Assembly: GCA_964449675.1 (NCBI GenBank) | Contig: CAYVAR010000013.1 | Location: 1 to 38,173, forward strand | Direction of reading: 5' to 3' | DNA length: 38,173 bases | Origin: CAYVAR01 sp964449675 | Lineage (GTDB): Bacteria; Patescibacteriota; Microgenomatia; UBA10105; UBA927 | Part shown: piece after piece, positions 14,697 through 22,336 of the stretch | How the letters are laid out: each line of letters begins with the position of its first letter | How positions within the stretch are numbered: the first letter of the stretch is position 1 | Translations under genes and position numbers: made by a program | Notes under the pieces: model-generated | The model's input: only the letters and a program-made list of their open reading frames with translations | Databases searched by the model: none | Told to the model about the DNA's origin: nothing

Positions 14697-15137
14697 CTAT
14701 GCAACCTCAGCAATTATTACTCGAATTCCTTTTGTTTGACCATATTCCTGAACGCTCTTGAATGCTTGTCTTTGTTCTTGTGTCATATCAGTTCTTACAG
14801 CTATTTCCAAATGATATCCGCGTATCTGATCCAACGGAAGTTCAAATCCATCCACAGTTTTTACTCCTGTAAAACCTTCAAACGCGTCAACAAAACTATT
14901 TGCTCTCCTAAGTATTCCATGAGAATCTTTATAATCGTACAAATGCGTATCCATGCTTTTCATACTAGTCACAATGCCATCATACGCGCGCACATCATCA
15001 ACGACAGGATGTGTCTTGCCTATATTTACACCAGCCAAGGCTTCATAATCCCAACCTCTGCCTACAGGAGATGGATTATCCCATAATGAATTTCTTCCCA
15101 ATCGTTCTCTTACTTCTTTTCGGACCTCGTGAACCAA
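14697..15137 (-). CDS. CDI-type (CdiA C-terminal) nuclease toxin domain, free-standing
   Basis: A 146-aa protein, TTG start at 15137. The domain reads GRGWDYEALAG, then HPVVDDV, then the Lys-Ser signature IVTSMKSMDTHLYDY, a helical FVDAFEGF, GFELPLDQIRGYHLEIAV, MTQEQRQAF and a final strand GIRVIIAEV. This order matches the PD-(D/E)xK-like tRNase domains at the C-termini of CdiA effectors. No filamentous or secretion domain is attached. The first 20 residues (VRKEVRERLGRNSLWDNPSP) look like a pre-toxin tail. A 45-aa ORF in another frame overlaps its start, hinting at a frameshifted longer ancestor. Confidence 0.65.
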   Translation of the reverse strand: MVHEVRKEVRERLGRNSLWDNPSPVGRGWDYEALAGVNIGKTHPVVDDVRAYDGIVTSMKSMDTHLYDYKDSHGILRRANSFVDAFEGFTGVKTVDGFELPLDQIRGYHLEIAVRTDMTQEQRQAFKSVQEYGQTKGIRVIIAEVA

Positions 15138-15247
15138 TCCATTTCATATCGGTCTGGATGAAACTCTTGTATATCCTTCTTCTTTAAGGCTCTGAGAAAT
15201 GAGATCGCTCCCCTCGGATCTGCCTCTATTGTTGTAAATCCACCCAT
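15110..15247 (-). CDS. 45-aa ORF overlapping the toxin start
   Basis: An ATG at 15247, five bases after the stop of the EreA/ChaN-like gene, opens MGGFTTIEADPRGAISFLRA and ends RSEKK. It is out of frame with the toxin and overlaps its TTG by 28 nt. It could be a small coupling peptide or the remnant of the toxin's upstream part after a frameshift. No family is recognised. Confidence 0.4.
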   Translation of the reverse strand: MGGFTTIEADPRGAISFLRALKKKDIQEFHPDRYEMDWFTRSEKK

Positions 15248-15251
15248 AGTC

Positions 15252-16229
15252 TTATTTTCTTTGGGCTTTAAAGATCTGTCCATAATTTCTTGTATCTTCA
15301 GGGGTTGCTGAGCCTTTCGGACTCAAAAATGTATATCCAATTCTTTCTTTCATCAAAAAATAATGAATATCGGAAATTTCAGTATCTTCATGAACGTTTC
15401 TATATAACCACCAATTTTCGCCAGCTGTAGCCCAGGGAAACTGTAAAACCCCATACACGCTCATATATTGAGCATCAATGAAAATTTTTTTAATTAAGCT
15501 ATCCCATTTTTTTTCAAAACCATGTCGCTGATCGTTAATATGATCCCATGCGACAAATAGCATGGGGTTAGTATATTTTCCTACTTGTTCTACTAAGGCT
15601 TGAGCAATCCTTTTATTTCGCGCCGCAACTGCAAACGACCATGCATACGTAAGAGGAATATCGTACCCGGTTCCATCGGTATACTTTCTATGAATAAATA
15701 CCGCATTTGGATTTTCCCTGCATAGAGAGGCAAATCGACGAGATAACTCATATAATCCCTCGTCTTCTGTTCCAATAATTGGGATTCCGTGTTGGTGTTT
15801 CCATTCATAAGCCATGTAGCCGGTAATGAGATGAGATTGCAATACCTGGCGAATGATGTCATCTGAGGGGTGGGGCTCTTCGTCTATAAGCTCTTGAATG
15901 GAGATAGGTTTATTGGCAACTGTTCCTTCTGATAAAAATATAGTCTGCGGAACAAGGCTGGGATTACCTGCGAAAAATGCTTCTAAACCTTTGAACAAAT
16001 TAAACTGTCCTTCGCTTGATTCGTGGGGTTCACCAATAACAACCACAGAGGTATCTTTTGGATAATTTGAACTGTAGGAACCATCAAAAAACTGTTGGGC
16101 TTCTTGGGTTAATGGATATCTTGCAGTTCCTATTTCTATGAAATCACCTATCGGCTGCAGTAGTTCTTTTGCTATGATACTATGATTTAGACTGCCATAA
16201 CAGCAACAATAGTATACCACTAATGTCAA
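15252..16229 (-). CDS. EreA/ChaN-like fold protein (tentative)
   Basis: A 325-aa protein. The signature looks like the erythromycin-esterase/ChaN superfamily: a strand with VVVIGEPHESSEGQ, TIFLSEGTVANK, IPIIGTEDEGLYELSRRF, AARNKRIAQALVEQ and a strand ending MLFVAWDH, i.e. a GExH, an Glu, an RN..IA helix and a final His. ChaN binds haem and EreA hydrolyses lactones; which, if either, applies is unknown. The start is TTG 16229 or GTG 16220; there is no ATG before residue 130. It lies 5 nt after the 718-aa gene. Its placement behind a cobalamin riboswitch candidate makes a tetrapyrrole ligand thinkable, but this is only inference. Confidence 0.5.
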   Translation of the reverse strand: MTLVVYYCCCYGSLNHSIIAKELLQPIGDFIEIGTARYPLTQEAQQFFDGSYSSNYPKDTSVVVIGEPHESSEGQFNLFKGLEAFFAGNPSLVPQTIFLSEGTVANKPISIQELIDEEPHPSDDIIRQVLQSHLITGYMAYEWKHQHGIPIIGTEDEGLYELSRRFASLCRENPNAVFIHRKYTDGTGYDIPLTYAWSFAVAARNKRIAQALVEQVGKYTNPMLFVAWDHINDQRHGFEKKWDSLIKKIFIDAQYMSVYGVLQFPWATAGENWWLYRNVHEDTEISDIHYFLMKERIGYTFLSPKGSATPEDTRNYGQIFKAQRK

Positions 16230-16234
16230 ATTTC

Positions 16235-18391
16235 TTATAATTGATAAATTATTCCACTCGGCTGTAATGAAGTGTTGCCCTGTTGCAAAACAACTCGATC
16301 TCGATATTGTTTAGTCTTTTTCTTTTTAGTTCTTATACCCTGAGGACTACCATGAACTGTTTGTCCCACTCCGTGTTCTCGAATAATAGTCAGGTACCAA
16401 ATAATCGAGAGAAGAATCCACGGTGTTTGCTCAAATGAGTACAATCGCTCTGTTCGTTCACTGTCCTTTGTAGAAGTATCTGAGATTGATACATGTTGTT
16501 TTATACCCACTTTTTTCATTACAGTTCGCTCGTTCATACTCTGAAAAAGCAGCCATATCACCCAACACATAGCCATTGATACAATCGTCTGCTTTTCCTT
16601 CATCTGATTCTCTCGTCTCATGCCGATGTGGCGACGAGTTTGTTTCTTATCGACTACTCGATTCTTTGTTTTTTCCCCTGTCGTGTGATCCACTATTTCG
16701 GAAGCAACCTTCTTGTGAACGTTTCTTTTACGAGATAGGTCTTTTAGAACACGAAGCAACTGTTTTACGTGTCGAATCCTAGGCTCTCCCCGACCATGCT
16801 CTTTCTTACCAATTCTCGATACTCGCCTATCCCGAGTCCTTCCGAGAGGATTCTCTACTCTGAGAGTTGGAATTACTTGCCTTTCTTTAAGAGAGCGTAT
16901 GAAAATAGTCCGTTTAATTTTTTCTCTTCGTTTACTTTTCCCCTCTCTTATCCGTTTTTCGTTTTGATGTAATCTTTCTTCGCCTAACAAAAAGATACTT
17001 CTCTTCCGTGAAATATGCTTTGGTTCTTTCTTAAGGATTCTTGTCTGTTCAAAAAAGGCGAGCTTTGTTCGGCGAATTCTTTTTCTTTCCTTTTGCTTTC
17101 CTTTTGTCGCATTCTCACTTTTTTTTACTGTTCTCTCTTCCTCTCTTCCTCTCTTCCTCTCTTCCTCTCTTTTTTGTGCTTTTTTCGCTGACCGCTTCTT
17201 TTCGGCAGGTCGTACCTCGGCAGAAAGTATTGACAATACTTGTAATGCAAATCCAAATTCACCCGCAACGGGTACAAGTGCCAAGGCTACTCTTTTTTCA
17301 TGTAATTGCTGAAAAATAGGATTTTCTTGTACTGATTTTTCCCCTTCTTTACGGGAGAAAACAATGCGCTCGACTATGCGATGCTTTTGTTGTGGAGAAT
17401 AACTATGTCCTTCTTTAGGTTTTTCTAAAATACGAGCTCGCTTTTCTTGCAAGGAATTTCCAATATGCATAATCACTTGTTCAAGTCCAATTCGAGAATC
17501 ATGTATGACACGTCTTCCTACCTCTTGGGTATCTTTTAAAACATTAGCAACAAGTCCTTTGAAAGGAATATCTCGTGTTGATTTTGCATATAACCGCTTG
17601 GAAACATCTAACGCTTCAAGTAAATATGATGATCGATCTTGTAATAATGGCTGAGGCGTCGCTAATGACTGCAATCCTATTTCTTTATAATAGATTGATT
17701 GGGCCATCTTCGTAGGATCAGCTGCCGTTACAAAACTACGCATTAGGCTTGCCTCTACGACATCTTTAGCACTTACCTGCTGCGCTTTCTCAATGATAAG
17801 AAGAGGAAATTTCCCCTCATCTACAAGTTTTGTATCTTGGGAACGACGCTCGTGCAGTAGTCGAATAACATCTGCTCCTTCTGCCTGCGTTAGATCACGA
17901 CCAACGCTTTTACCTACATCAACACTTCGCGGTTTCCACGTGTCCTTCCCGACTTTTTCAAAAAAAGCCACATATCTTGTACCGCTTTCGTGATACATAG
18001 AATATGCAAATGCATCTGCAATCCCATGTTCGATAAGTTTTACTCCGTGTAATATAGCCTGAGCTTCTTCTTCGTTATAAAGCTGCGGACTTTTTTCTTT
18101 CGTTCTTGCAAGCATTGTTTCCGGTGTTCCATACCCATCGGCAGTTATCTTCCCATCTACCATATGAAATTCAGATCCAAAAACTTCTTCATGACGATCT
18201 GCCTCATGAAAAAGGGAACGGATATTAGACGCATACGTCGTATTAAAAATAATAAGCGCATTGCTTCTGGCGGTTGACTCAAGCACGTCTACTGGTAACG
18301 ACGTCGTATTTTTCAGAAGCGCAATTTGTTCATCAACCAAAAAACCAAAGTGATCAATATCTGCTTGCGGACTATATTCATGACTTGCCAT
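16235..18391 (-). CDS. 718-aa protein, conserved N-domain plus highly basic C-terminal half
   Basis: No family recognised. Residues 1-390 look globular (MASHEYSPQADIDHFGFLVD to VPVAGEFGFALQVLSIL). About 400-600 is dominated by Lys/Arg/Glu. Two hydrophobic segments follow, near AMCWVIWLLFQSM and TPWILLSIIWYLTIIRE, so the protein is probably membrane-bound at the C-terminus. An 8-bp tandem repeat (17134-17171) lies in the basic region, so copy-number slippage would shift the frame. No other frame is open past the repeat, and the hydrophobic C-terminus suggests the present frame is the functional one. The start ATG follows directly on the U-tract of a hairpin. It heads the operon with the ChaN-like, toxin and immunity genes. 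Confidence 0.6.
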   Translation of the reverse strand: MASHEYSPQADIDHFGFLVDEQIALLKNTTSLPVDVLESTARSNALIIFNTTYASNIRSLFHEADRHEEVFGSEFHMVDGKITADGYGTPETMLARTKEKSPQLYNEEEAQAILHGVKLIEHGIADAFAYSMYHESGTRYVAFFEKVGKDTWKPRSVDVGKSVGRDLTQAEGADVIRLLHERRSQDTKLVDEGKFPLLIIEKAQQVSAKDVVEASLMRSFVTAADPTKMAQSIYYKEIGLQSLATPQPLLQDRSSYLLEALDVSKRLYAKSTRDIPFKGLVANVLKDTQEVGRRVIHDSRIGLEQVIMHIGNSLQEKRARILEKPKEGHSYSPQQKHRIVERIVFSRKEGEKSVQENPIFQQLHEKRVALALVPVAGEFGFALQVLSILSAEVRPAEKKRSAKKAQKREEERKRGREEERTVKKSENATKGKQKERKRIRRTKLAFFEQTRILKKEPKHISRKRSIFLLGEERLHQNEKRIREGKSKRREKIKRTIFIRSLKERQVIPTLRVENPLGRTRDRRVSRIGKKEHGRGEPRIRHVKQLLRVLKDLSRKRNVHKKVASEIVDHTTGEKTKNRVVDKKQTRRHIGMRRENQMKEKQTIVSMAMCWVIWLLFQSMNERTVMKKVGIKQHVSISDTSTKDSERTERLYSFEQTPWILLSIIWYLTIIREHGVGQTVHGSPQGIRTKKKKTKQYRDRVVLQQGNTSLQPSGIIYQL
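17134..17171. repeat. 8-bp tandem repeat (TCTCTTCC)4.75 in coding sequence
   Basis: Four complete TCTCTTCC units plus TCTCTT on the plus strand, read as GGAAGAGA units in the 718-aa gene. Unit length is not a multiple of three, so gain or loss of one unit changes frame: a contingency-locus type of repeat. Confidence 0.85.
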
Positions 18392-18415
18392 AAAAAAACC
18401 CTCTCACCGAGAGGG
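18392..18415 (-). terminator. terminator-like hairpin that also carries the ribosome site
   Basis: On the minus strand CCCTCTC-GGT-GAGAGGG (7-bp stem, 3-nt loop) is followed by seven T and immediately by the ATG at 18391. GAGAGGG in the 3' arm is the only Shine-Dalgarno-like sequence, at normal spacing. The element can thus work as terminator or as translation lock, and it is the natural expression platform for the riboswitch upstream. Confidence 0.7.
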
Positions 18416-18420
18416 ATTAC

Positions 18421-18500
18421 TACGTTAATTAGTAACGCGCGTTAGTTCGTAACTTCGTTTTGTGCTAAGTAACGAATTAACTAAGTAACGAATTAACCTT
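18421..18500. repeat. TAACGAATTAAC repeat cluster
   Basis: Tandem AAGTAACGAATTAAC units (near 18469 and 18484) plus a perfect TAACGCGCGTTA palindrome near 18433. It is related to the repeat at 2704-2792. It separates the riboswitch aptamer from its presumed hairpin platform. Confidence 0.75.
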
Positions 18501-18592
18501 TCTATACCTGCTCGGGTTTGACTGTAAGGAAGAGTTCCGGGCTTTACCGTTGCGGCACAGCAGTGGATTTACACCACCTTCCTCTATTCCTT
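18501..18592 (-). ncRNA. cobalamin riboswitch candidate
   Basis: The minus strand reads GGAA...GGTGGTGTAAATCCACTG then CTGTGCCGCAACGGTAA, and later CAGTCAAACCCGAGCAGG. These match in order the conserved blocks of the cobalamin (RF00174-type) aptamer: GGTG..AATCC, the B12 box GCxGxCCGCaACxGTaA, and the AGTC...CC terminal block. It begins at the stop codon of the adenosyltransferase gene and points to the 718-aa gene. Some blocks deviate (ACGGT for ACTGT), so a covariance-model search is needed to confirm. Cobalamin would be expected to switch the downstream operon off. Confidence 0.65.
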
Positions 18593-19162
18593 GCTTTTTT
18601 TATTGTTAATACCGAACCACACTGTTTCTTTTTTTCCAGCTTTGTTATTTATAAATCTCGCAAGCATAAAAAACAAGTCTGAAAGTCGATTGAGATATTT
18701 AATCATCAATAATAAATCGCCCTCCCGTACTTCCCGTACCTCCTGTACTTTTCGTACTTTTAACCCAACAAGCTGCCGCTCCACTCGTCGACAAATGCTG
18801 CGAACAATGTGTGTCAGCGCGCCAAGCACAGATCCGCCAGGAAGGATAAAGTTTCTAATTGGCGGCAAATCTTTTTCCATTGCATCAATACGCGCTTCCA
18901 TTTCTTTGATGCGACCCTCAAGCATTGAAAGGTCCCCGCTCCATCCTGCTAACGTACTTCCAATAGTGAATAAATCTGACTGAATCGTCTGGAGAAATTG
19001 GGAGACATCGGGAATAGAAAATTCAGCAGCAATGTACCCAACCCAGGAATTTAATTCATCTATCGAGCCATAGACATCAACGAGTTCTTCGCTTTTAAGG
19101 ACGCGCTTTCCGCCAAAAAGCGAGGTTAATCCGGTGTCACCGGTACGGGTGTAGATACTCAT
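18584..19162 (-). CDS. PduO-type cob(I)alamin adenosyltransferase
   Basis: A 192-aa protein forming adenosylcobalamin from ATP and cob(I)alamin. N-terminal MSIYTRTGDTGLTSLFGGKR binds ATP, then YGSIDELNSWVGY, and the C-terminal signature RSICRRVERQL and YLNRLSDLFFMLARFINN. Between the last two, KVRKVQEVREVREGD is encoded by four tandem 9-bp units, lengthening a loop. It is third in the operon nrdR-nrdJ-pduO, supplying the cofactor for the class II reductase. The cobalamin riboswitch candidate starts at its stop codon. Confidence 0.95.
   Translation of the reverse strand: MSIYTRTGDTGLTSLFGGKRVLKSEELVDVYGSIDELNSWVGYIAAEFSIPDVSQFLQTIQSDLFTIGSTLAGWSGDLSMLEGRIKEMEARIDAMEKDLPPIRNFILPGGSVLGALTHIVRSICRRVERQLVGLKVRKVQEVREVREGDLLLMIKYLNRLSDLFFMLARFINNKAGKKETVWFGINNKKSKE
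18727..18762. repeat. 9-bp tandem repeat (GTACTTCCC-type x4) in the adenosyltransferase gene
   Basis: GTAC recurs at 18727, 18736, 18745 and 18754. A 9-nt period adds three residues (KV[RQ]/EVR) per unit without changing frame. Confidence 0.85.
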
Positions 19163-19272
19163 ATCTCAAAACTCAAAGGTCAAAATTCAAAACTGTAATT
19201 CAAAGCGTAAAATTTTTGAAATGCTTTACGTTTTACGTTGTGGTTTTGCGCTTTGAGTTTTGCGTTTTGAGC
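19163..19272. repeat. AAACTCAAA inverted repeat, second copy
   Basis: CTCAAAACTCAAAGGTCAAA at the left end mirrors CTTTGAGTTTTGCGTTTTGAG at the right, with GTAAAA/TTTTAC arms inside. It lies between nrdJ and the adenosyltransferase gene and is the same family as 11552-11651. Confidence 0.8.
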
Positions 19273-19281
19273 TGAAGGGTA

Positions 19282-21774
19282 TCAGCACTCGGAGTACCCG
19301 CAGCTATAGCACTTCTTGCAGCTTTCTTCAAACACGAGGCTTCCTTCTCCGCAACTGGGGCATAGGTCTACGGTTACCAGACGACTCTCGTTGAATAACG
19401 GTTGTTGCCCAGCAGGTATGACACTCGGTGCCTCTCCTGGTTCTACTTGTGGATGCACCTGATCACTGTTTTGTCCATTTGCACTTGTGGTGCTTGTTTC
19501 GAGTGAAGTCGAGGGAAACGAAGCCGAACCATGACTATTAGGGAGTGATGTATGACCGTTTGGCACAGACGCAACGCTTTCATCAAGCTTATGCTTAGTA
19601 AAAAATCCAAAGTGCCGATCAATGACTTTTGCTACAGCATCCGGAAGGCTCCGTACACGATTTTCTCCAAATCCCAAAGACCGTGCGCCCCCGATACCGA
19701 TAAGTTCAGCAGCAATTTTATGTACCCGCTCCATGGGAGCAACAGGAGATGCGAGTCGAAGCGTTAATGAAATAAGACGACCCATCGCCTCTGCCATCGC
19801 TGTAACATCACTTCCCGCTTTGCCAACATTGACAAACACTTCAAGCGGTTGATTGCCGCCATTGGTATTGATCGTCACATACGCCTGCCCGACTGGAGTT
19901 TCTACTTGATATGTCGCACCATGTACCATCATCGGACGCGGTTTCACCTCCGGGACATATTGGGTGCCGAGTTTGACTTCATCTTCTTTTTTTACATCCT
20001 TTTTATCTTCATCGACACGGGTAAGTACCCCCGGGCGACTCTCCGCGCGCATATAAGTAATCCCCTTGCAACCTTGGTCATACGCAAGCATATAGAGGCG
20101 TTTGACATCATCAACCGTATGATTTTTGGGTGCATTGACGGTTTTGCTTATTGAAGCATCGACATATTTTTGAATCGTTGCCTGGACATATACATGATCT
20201 TCCGGCGTTAAGTCATTAGCCGAAACAAAATACGCTGGTCGGTCATCTCTGGTGGGTTCTCTCCCGGTAGTTTTTTTAAACTCTGCAAGCCATGCATCAA
20301 AAAGCGGATGGCGAAGCGTGTGTTCTCCGAGTCTGTCACGGCGAATAAATTCAAACTCATATACCGGCTCAATACCACTACTGACACCGGACAGGAGAGA
20401 TGTCGAGCCTGTCGGTGCCTGCTGGAGAATAACAGAATTTCGCACGCCATGCTTTTTCATCTTCTTTTTGAGTTCCTCTGGTAACTGCTTGATAAAGTAA
20501 CCATTGATGTGCTTAGCGATATTTATTTTGGGGAATGGTCCTTTTTCCTTTGCGATCTCAATCGATGCTTCGTATGCGGCGTCCCTAATAGTGCGATATA
20601 TTTTATCAATCACTGGTAAGCTTTCCTCTGACCCGTATCGCAGTTTCATTTTTATCAAAGCATCCCCTAGCCCCATGGTCCCCAAACCAACACGCCGTTC
20701 TCCATGTAGTTGTTCTTTTTTGATTTCATCAAAGATATAAAAATCTGCATCAATGACATTATCCTGAAACCGTATGCCGATTTTTGCAATCTCAGCAAGT
20801 CGTTGGTAATTCATCTGTCCTTTTTCATCAACGATATTGGCAAGATTAATGGAGGTAAGGTTACAAACGCCCCAATTTTGAAGCGCTTCTTCTCCGCATG
20901 GATTTACACAATTGACATACCCCCAATAGTAGTTGTTAAACCATTTATTGTAGCGCTCCATAAATACGACGCCTGGCTCAGCGCTTCGCCAGGCAGCTTG
21001 GGCGACAAGGTCCCAGAGTGCTCGTGCTTTGATGGTTTTTTTGACAATTGGTTTTTTGCCTAAGGCAATCCAGTTGGGCATATATCCATCCCATTTCTTA
21101 TCGTAATCCGGATCTGTGACATCTGGAAATATGAGATCCCAATCGCGGTCATTTTTCACCGCATCCATAAAACTATCAGAAACACAAACAGATAAATTCG
21201 CTCCATTGATACGCGAGAGATCCTGTTTGACGGTAATAAACTCCTCAATATCCGGATGCCAATCCCAAAGCATGAGCATAAGGGCGCCTCGACGTGATCC
21301 ACCTTGCTGGATAATATCTTTTGTAGCGACACTAAAAAGTTCCGCCCAATTACAGGGGCCTGAAGAAAATCCATTCACTTTTTTCACTCTCGACCCCCGC
21401 GCTCGAAGACTAGAAAGATTTATTCCTACTCCCCCACCGCGAGACATAATTTCGACCATTTGAGAAAGCGTCGTGAGAATTCCTTGGCGAGAATCGTGGG
21501 GACTCGGGATGACAAAGCAGTTATAGAACGTTACTTTATATCCGGTTCCTGCACCGGAAAGTATCCGACCACCAGGAACGAGAACAAAATTCTCCATTGC
21601 TTTGTAAAACGTGTCTTCCCACATCGGTCGTTCTTTTTTCGGTTCAACTTGTGCTATGGCGTGGGCAACGCGTCGCCACATTTCTTCTGGAGTTTTCTCG
21701 ATAGGAGTTCCGTTCTCGTCTTTACGAGCATAGCGGTCGAGGAAAACTTTTTGCCTGATACCGGTTAGATCCAT
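19282..21774 (-). CDS. nrdJ: adenosylcobalamin-dependent ribonucleotide reductase (class II)
   Basis: An 830-aa NrdJ reducing ribonucleotides with an AdoCbl-generated thiyl radical. Redox Cys86 (FYNCFVI) and Cys304 (GVCNLTSINL) and the radical motif NPCGE (291-295, Cys293/Glu295) are present, as are SRGGGVGINLSSLRARGS, RRGALMLML and QAPTGSTSLLSGVSSGIEP. The C-terminus has a Cys-rich tail (LCPSCGEGSLVFEESCKKC then SCGYSEC) for re-reduction by thioredoxin. There is no N-terminal ATP-cone. The variable linker before the tail (about 755-800) is Ser/Thr-rich and holds a GTCGAAG-type repeat. It is in an operon with nrdR upstream and the adenosyltransferase downstream. Confidence 0.97.
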   Translation of the reverse strand: MDLTGIRQKVFLDRYARKDENGTPIEKTPEEMWRRVAHAIAQVEPKKERPMWEDTFYKAMENFVLVPGGRILSGAGTGYKVTFYNCFVIPSPHDSRQGILTTLSQMVEIMSRGGGVGINLSSLRARGSRVKKVNGFSSGPCNWAELFSVATKDIIQQGGSRRGALMLMLWDWHPDIEEFITVKQDLSRINGANLSVCVSDSFMDAVKNDRDWDLIFPDVTDPDYDKKWDGYMPNWIALGKKPIVKKTIKARALWDLVAQAAWRSAEPGVVFMERYNKWFNNYYWGYVNCVNPCGEEALQNWGVCNLTSINLANIVDEKGQMNYQRLAEIAKIGIRFQDNVIDADFYIFDEIKKEQLHGERRVGLGTMGLGDALIKMKLRYGSEESLPVIDKIYRTIRDAAYEASIEIAKEKGPFPKINIAKHINGYFIKQLPEELKKKMKKHGVRNSVILQQAPTGSTSLLSGVSSGIEPVYEFEFIRRDRLGEHTLRHPLFDAWLAEFKKTTGREPTRDDRPAYFVSANDLTPEDHVYVQATIQKYVDASISKTVNAPKNHTVDDVKRLYMLAYDQGCKGITYMRAESRPGVLTRVDEDKKDVKKEDEVKLGTQYVPEVKPRPMMVHGATYQVETPVGQAYVTINTNGGNQPLEVFVNVGKAGSDVTAMAEAMGRLISLTLRLASPVAPMERVHKIAAELIGIGGARSLGFGENRVRSLPDAVAKVIDRHFGFFTKHKLDESVASVPNGHTSLPNSHGSASFPSTSLETSTTSANGQNSDQVHPQVEPGEAPSVIPAGQQPLFNESRLVTVDLCPSCGEGSLVFEESCKKCYSCGYSEC
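19499..19524. repeat. GTCGAAG-family repeat inside nrdJ linker
   Basis: TTTCGAGTGAAGTCGAGGG and flanks, encoding FPSTSLETST in the linker before the C-terminal Cys tail. Confidence 0.6.
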
Positions 21775-21878
21775 ATATAGAAATATGATACTAATATACG
21801 AATCGATACGTATGATACGAATTAAATAATCTGACGTATTATATTCGTAGCATTAGTATGTATTCGTATATTGGTATC
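21775..21878. repeat. ATACGAAT inverted repeat between nrdR and nrdJ
   Basis: ACTAATATACGAATCGATAC on the left mirrors GTATTCGTATATTGGTATC on the right, with further ATACGAAT/ATTCGTA units inside. No promoter or NrdR box is evident, so nrdJ is probably read through from nrdR. Confidence 0.75.
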
Positions 21879-21879
21879 G

Positions 21880-22326
21880 CTATAACAGTTTTTTCACTTC
21901 TTTTTCAAAATCTTCTATGTCCACAAATCGCCGAAAAACACTCGCAAATCTTATGTAGGCTATTTTATCTAACTTTTTAAGTCGTTTTGCAACCAATTCA
22001 CCAATTTTTTTGCTCGTCACTTCAGTTGAATCCCCGCTAATAAGTTCCCGTTCGACTTCATCAACGATCCGATCAACATCGTGTGCTTTTATCCTTGTTT
22101 TACCGCTTGCCCGCCATATACCGCGTCGTAATTTTTCTCGATCAAACGTCTCACGCCTTTCATCTTTTTTTGTTACTGTTAAAGGAACAGTTTCAACTCG
22201 TTCGTAGGTAGTAAAGCGTTTTTCGCATTTTGCGCAATTTCGTCTTCTTCGTGTCACCGTCAGATCTTCACTATCTCGTGTTTCAATTACCTCTGTGTCA
22301 TCGTGATTACAATACGGACATCTCAT
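21880..22326 (-). CDS. nrdR: transcriptional repressor NrdR
   Basis: A 148-aa protein of standard length. The zinc ribbon MRCPYCNHDDTEVIETRDSE with CAKCEKRFTTYE is followed by the ATP-cone (FDREKLRRGIWRASGKTRI) that senses dATP/ATP. It represses ribonucleotide reductase genes. It is first in nrdR-nrdJ-adenosyltransferase, and an NrdR-box-like sequence overlaps its own promoter. Confidence 0.97.
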   Translation of the reverse strand: MRCPYCNHDDTEVIETRDSEDLTVTRRRRNCAKCEKRFTTYERVETVPLTVTKKDERRETFDREKLRRGIWRASGKTRIKAHDVDRIVDEVERELISGDSTEVTSKKIGELVAKRLKKLDKIAYIRFASVFRRFVDIEDFEKEVKKLL

Positions 22327-22336
22327 GAAATATAAA

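Noticed and set aside
16576..17319. Plus-strand ORFs antisense to the basic half of the 718-aa gene
   Set aside because: Composition (Phe/Leu/Ser runs) is the complement of Lys/Arg/Glu codons; the minus frame is open for 718 codons and ends in credible hydrophobic segments.
19849..21768. Several plus-strand ORFs of 70-117 aa inside nrdJ
   Set aside because: Antisense shadows of a highly conserved enzyme; no ribosome sites or protein-like features.
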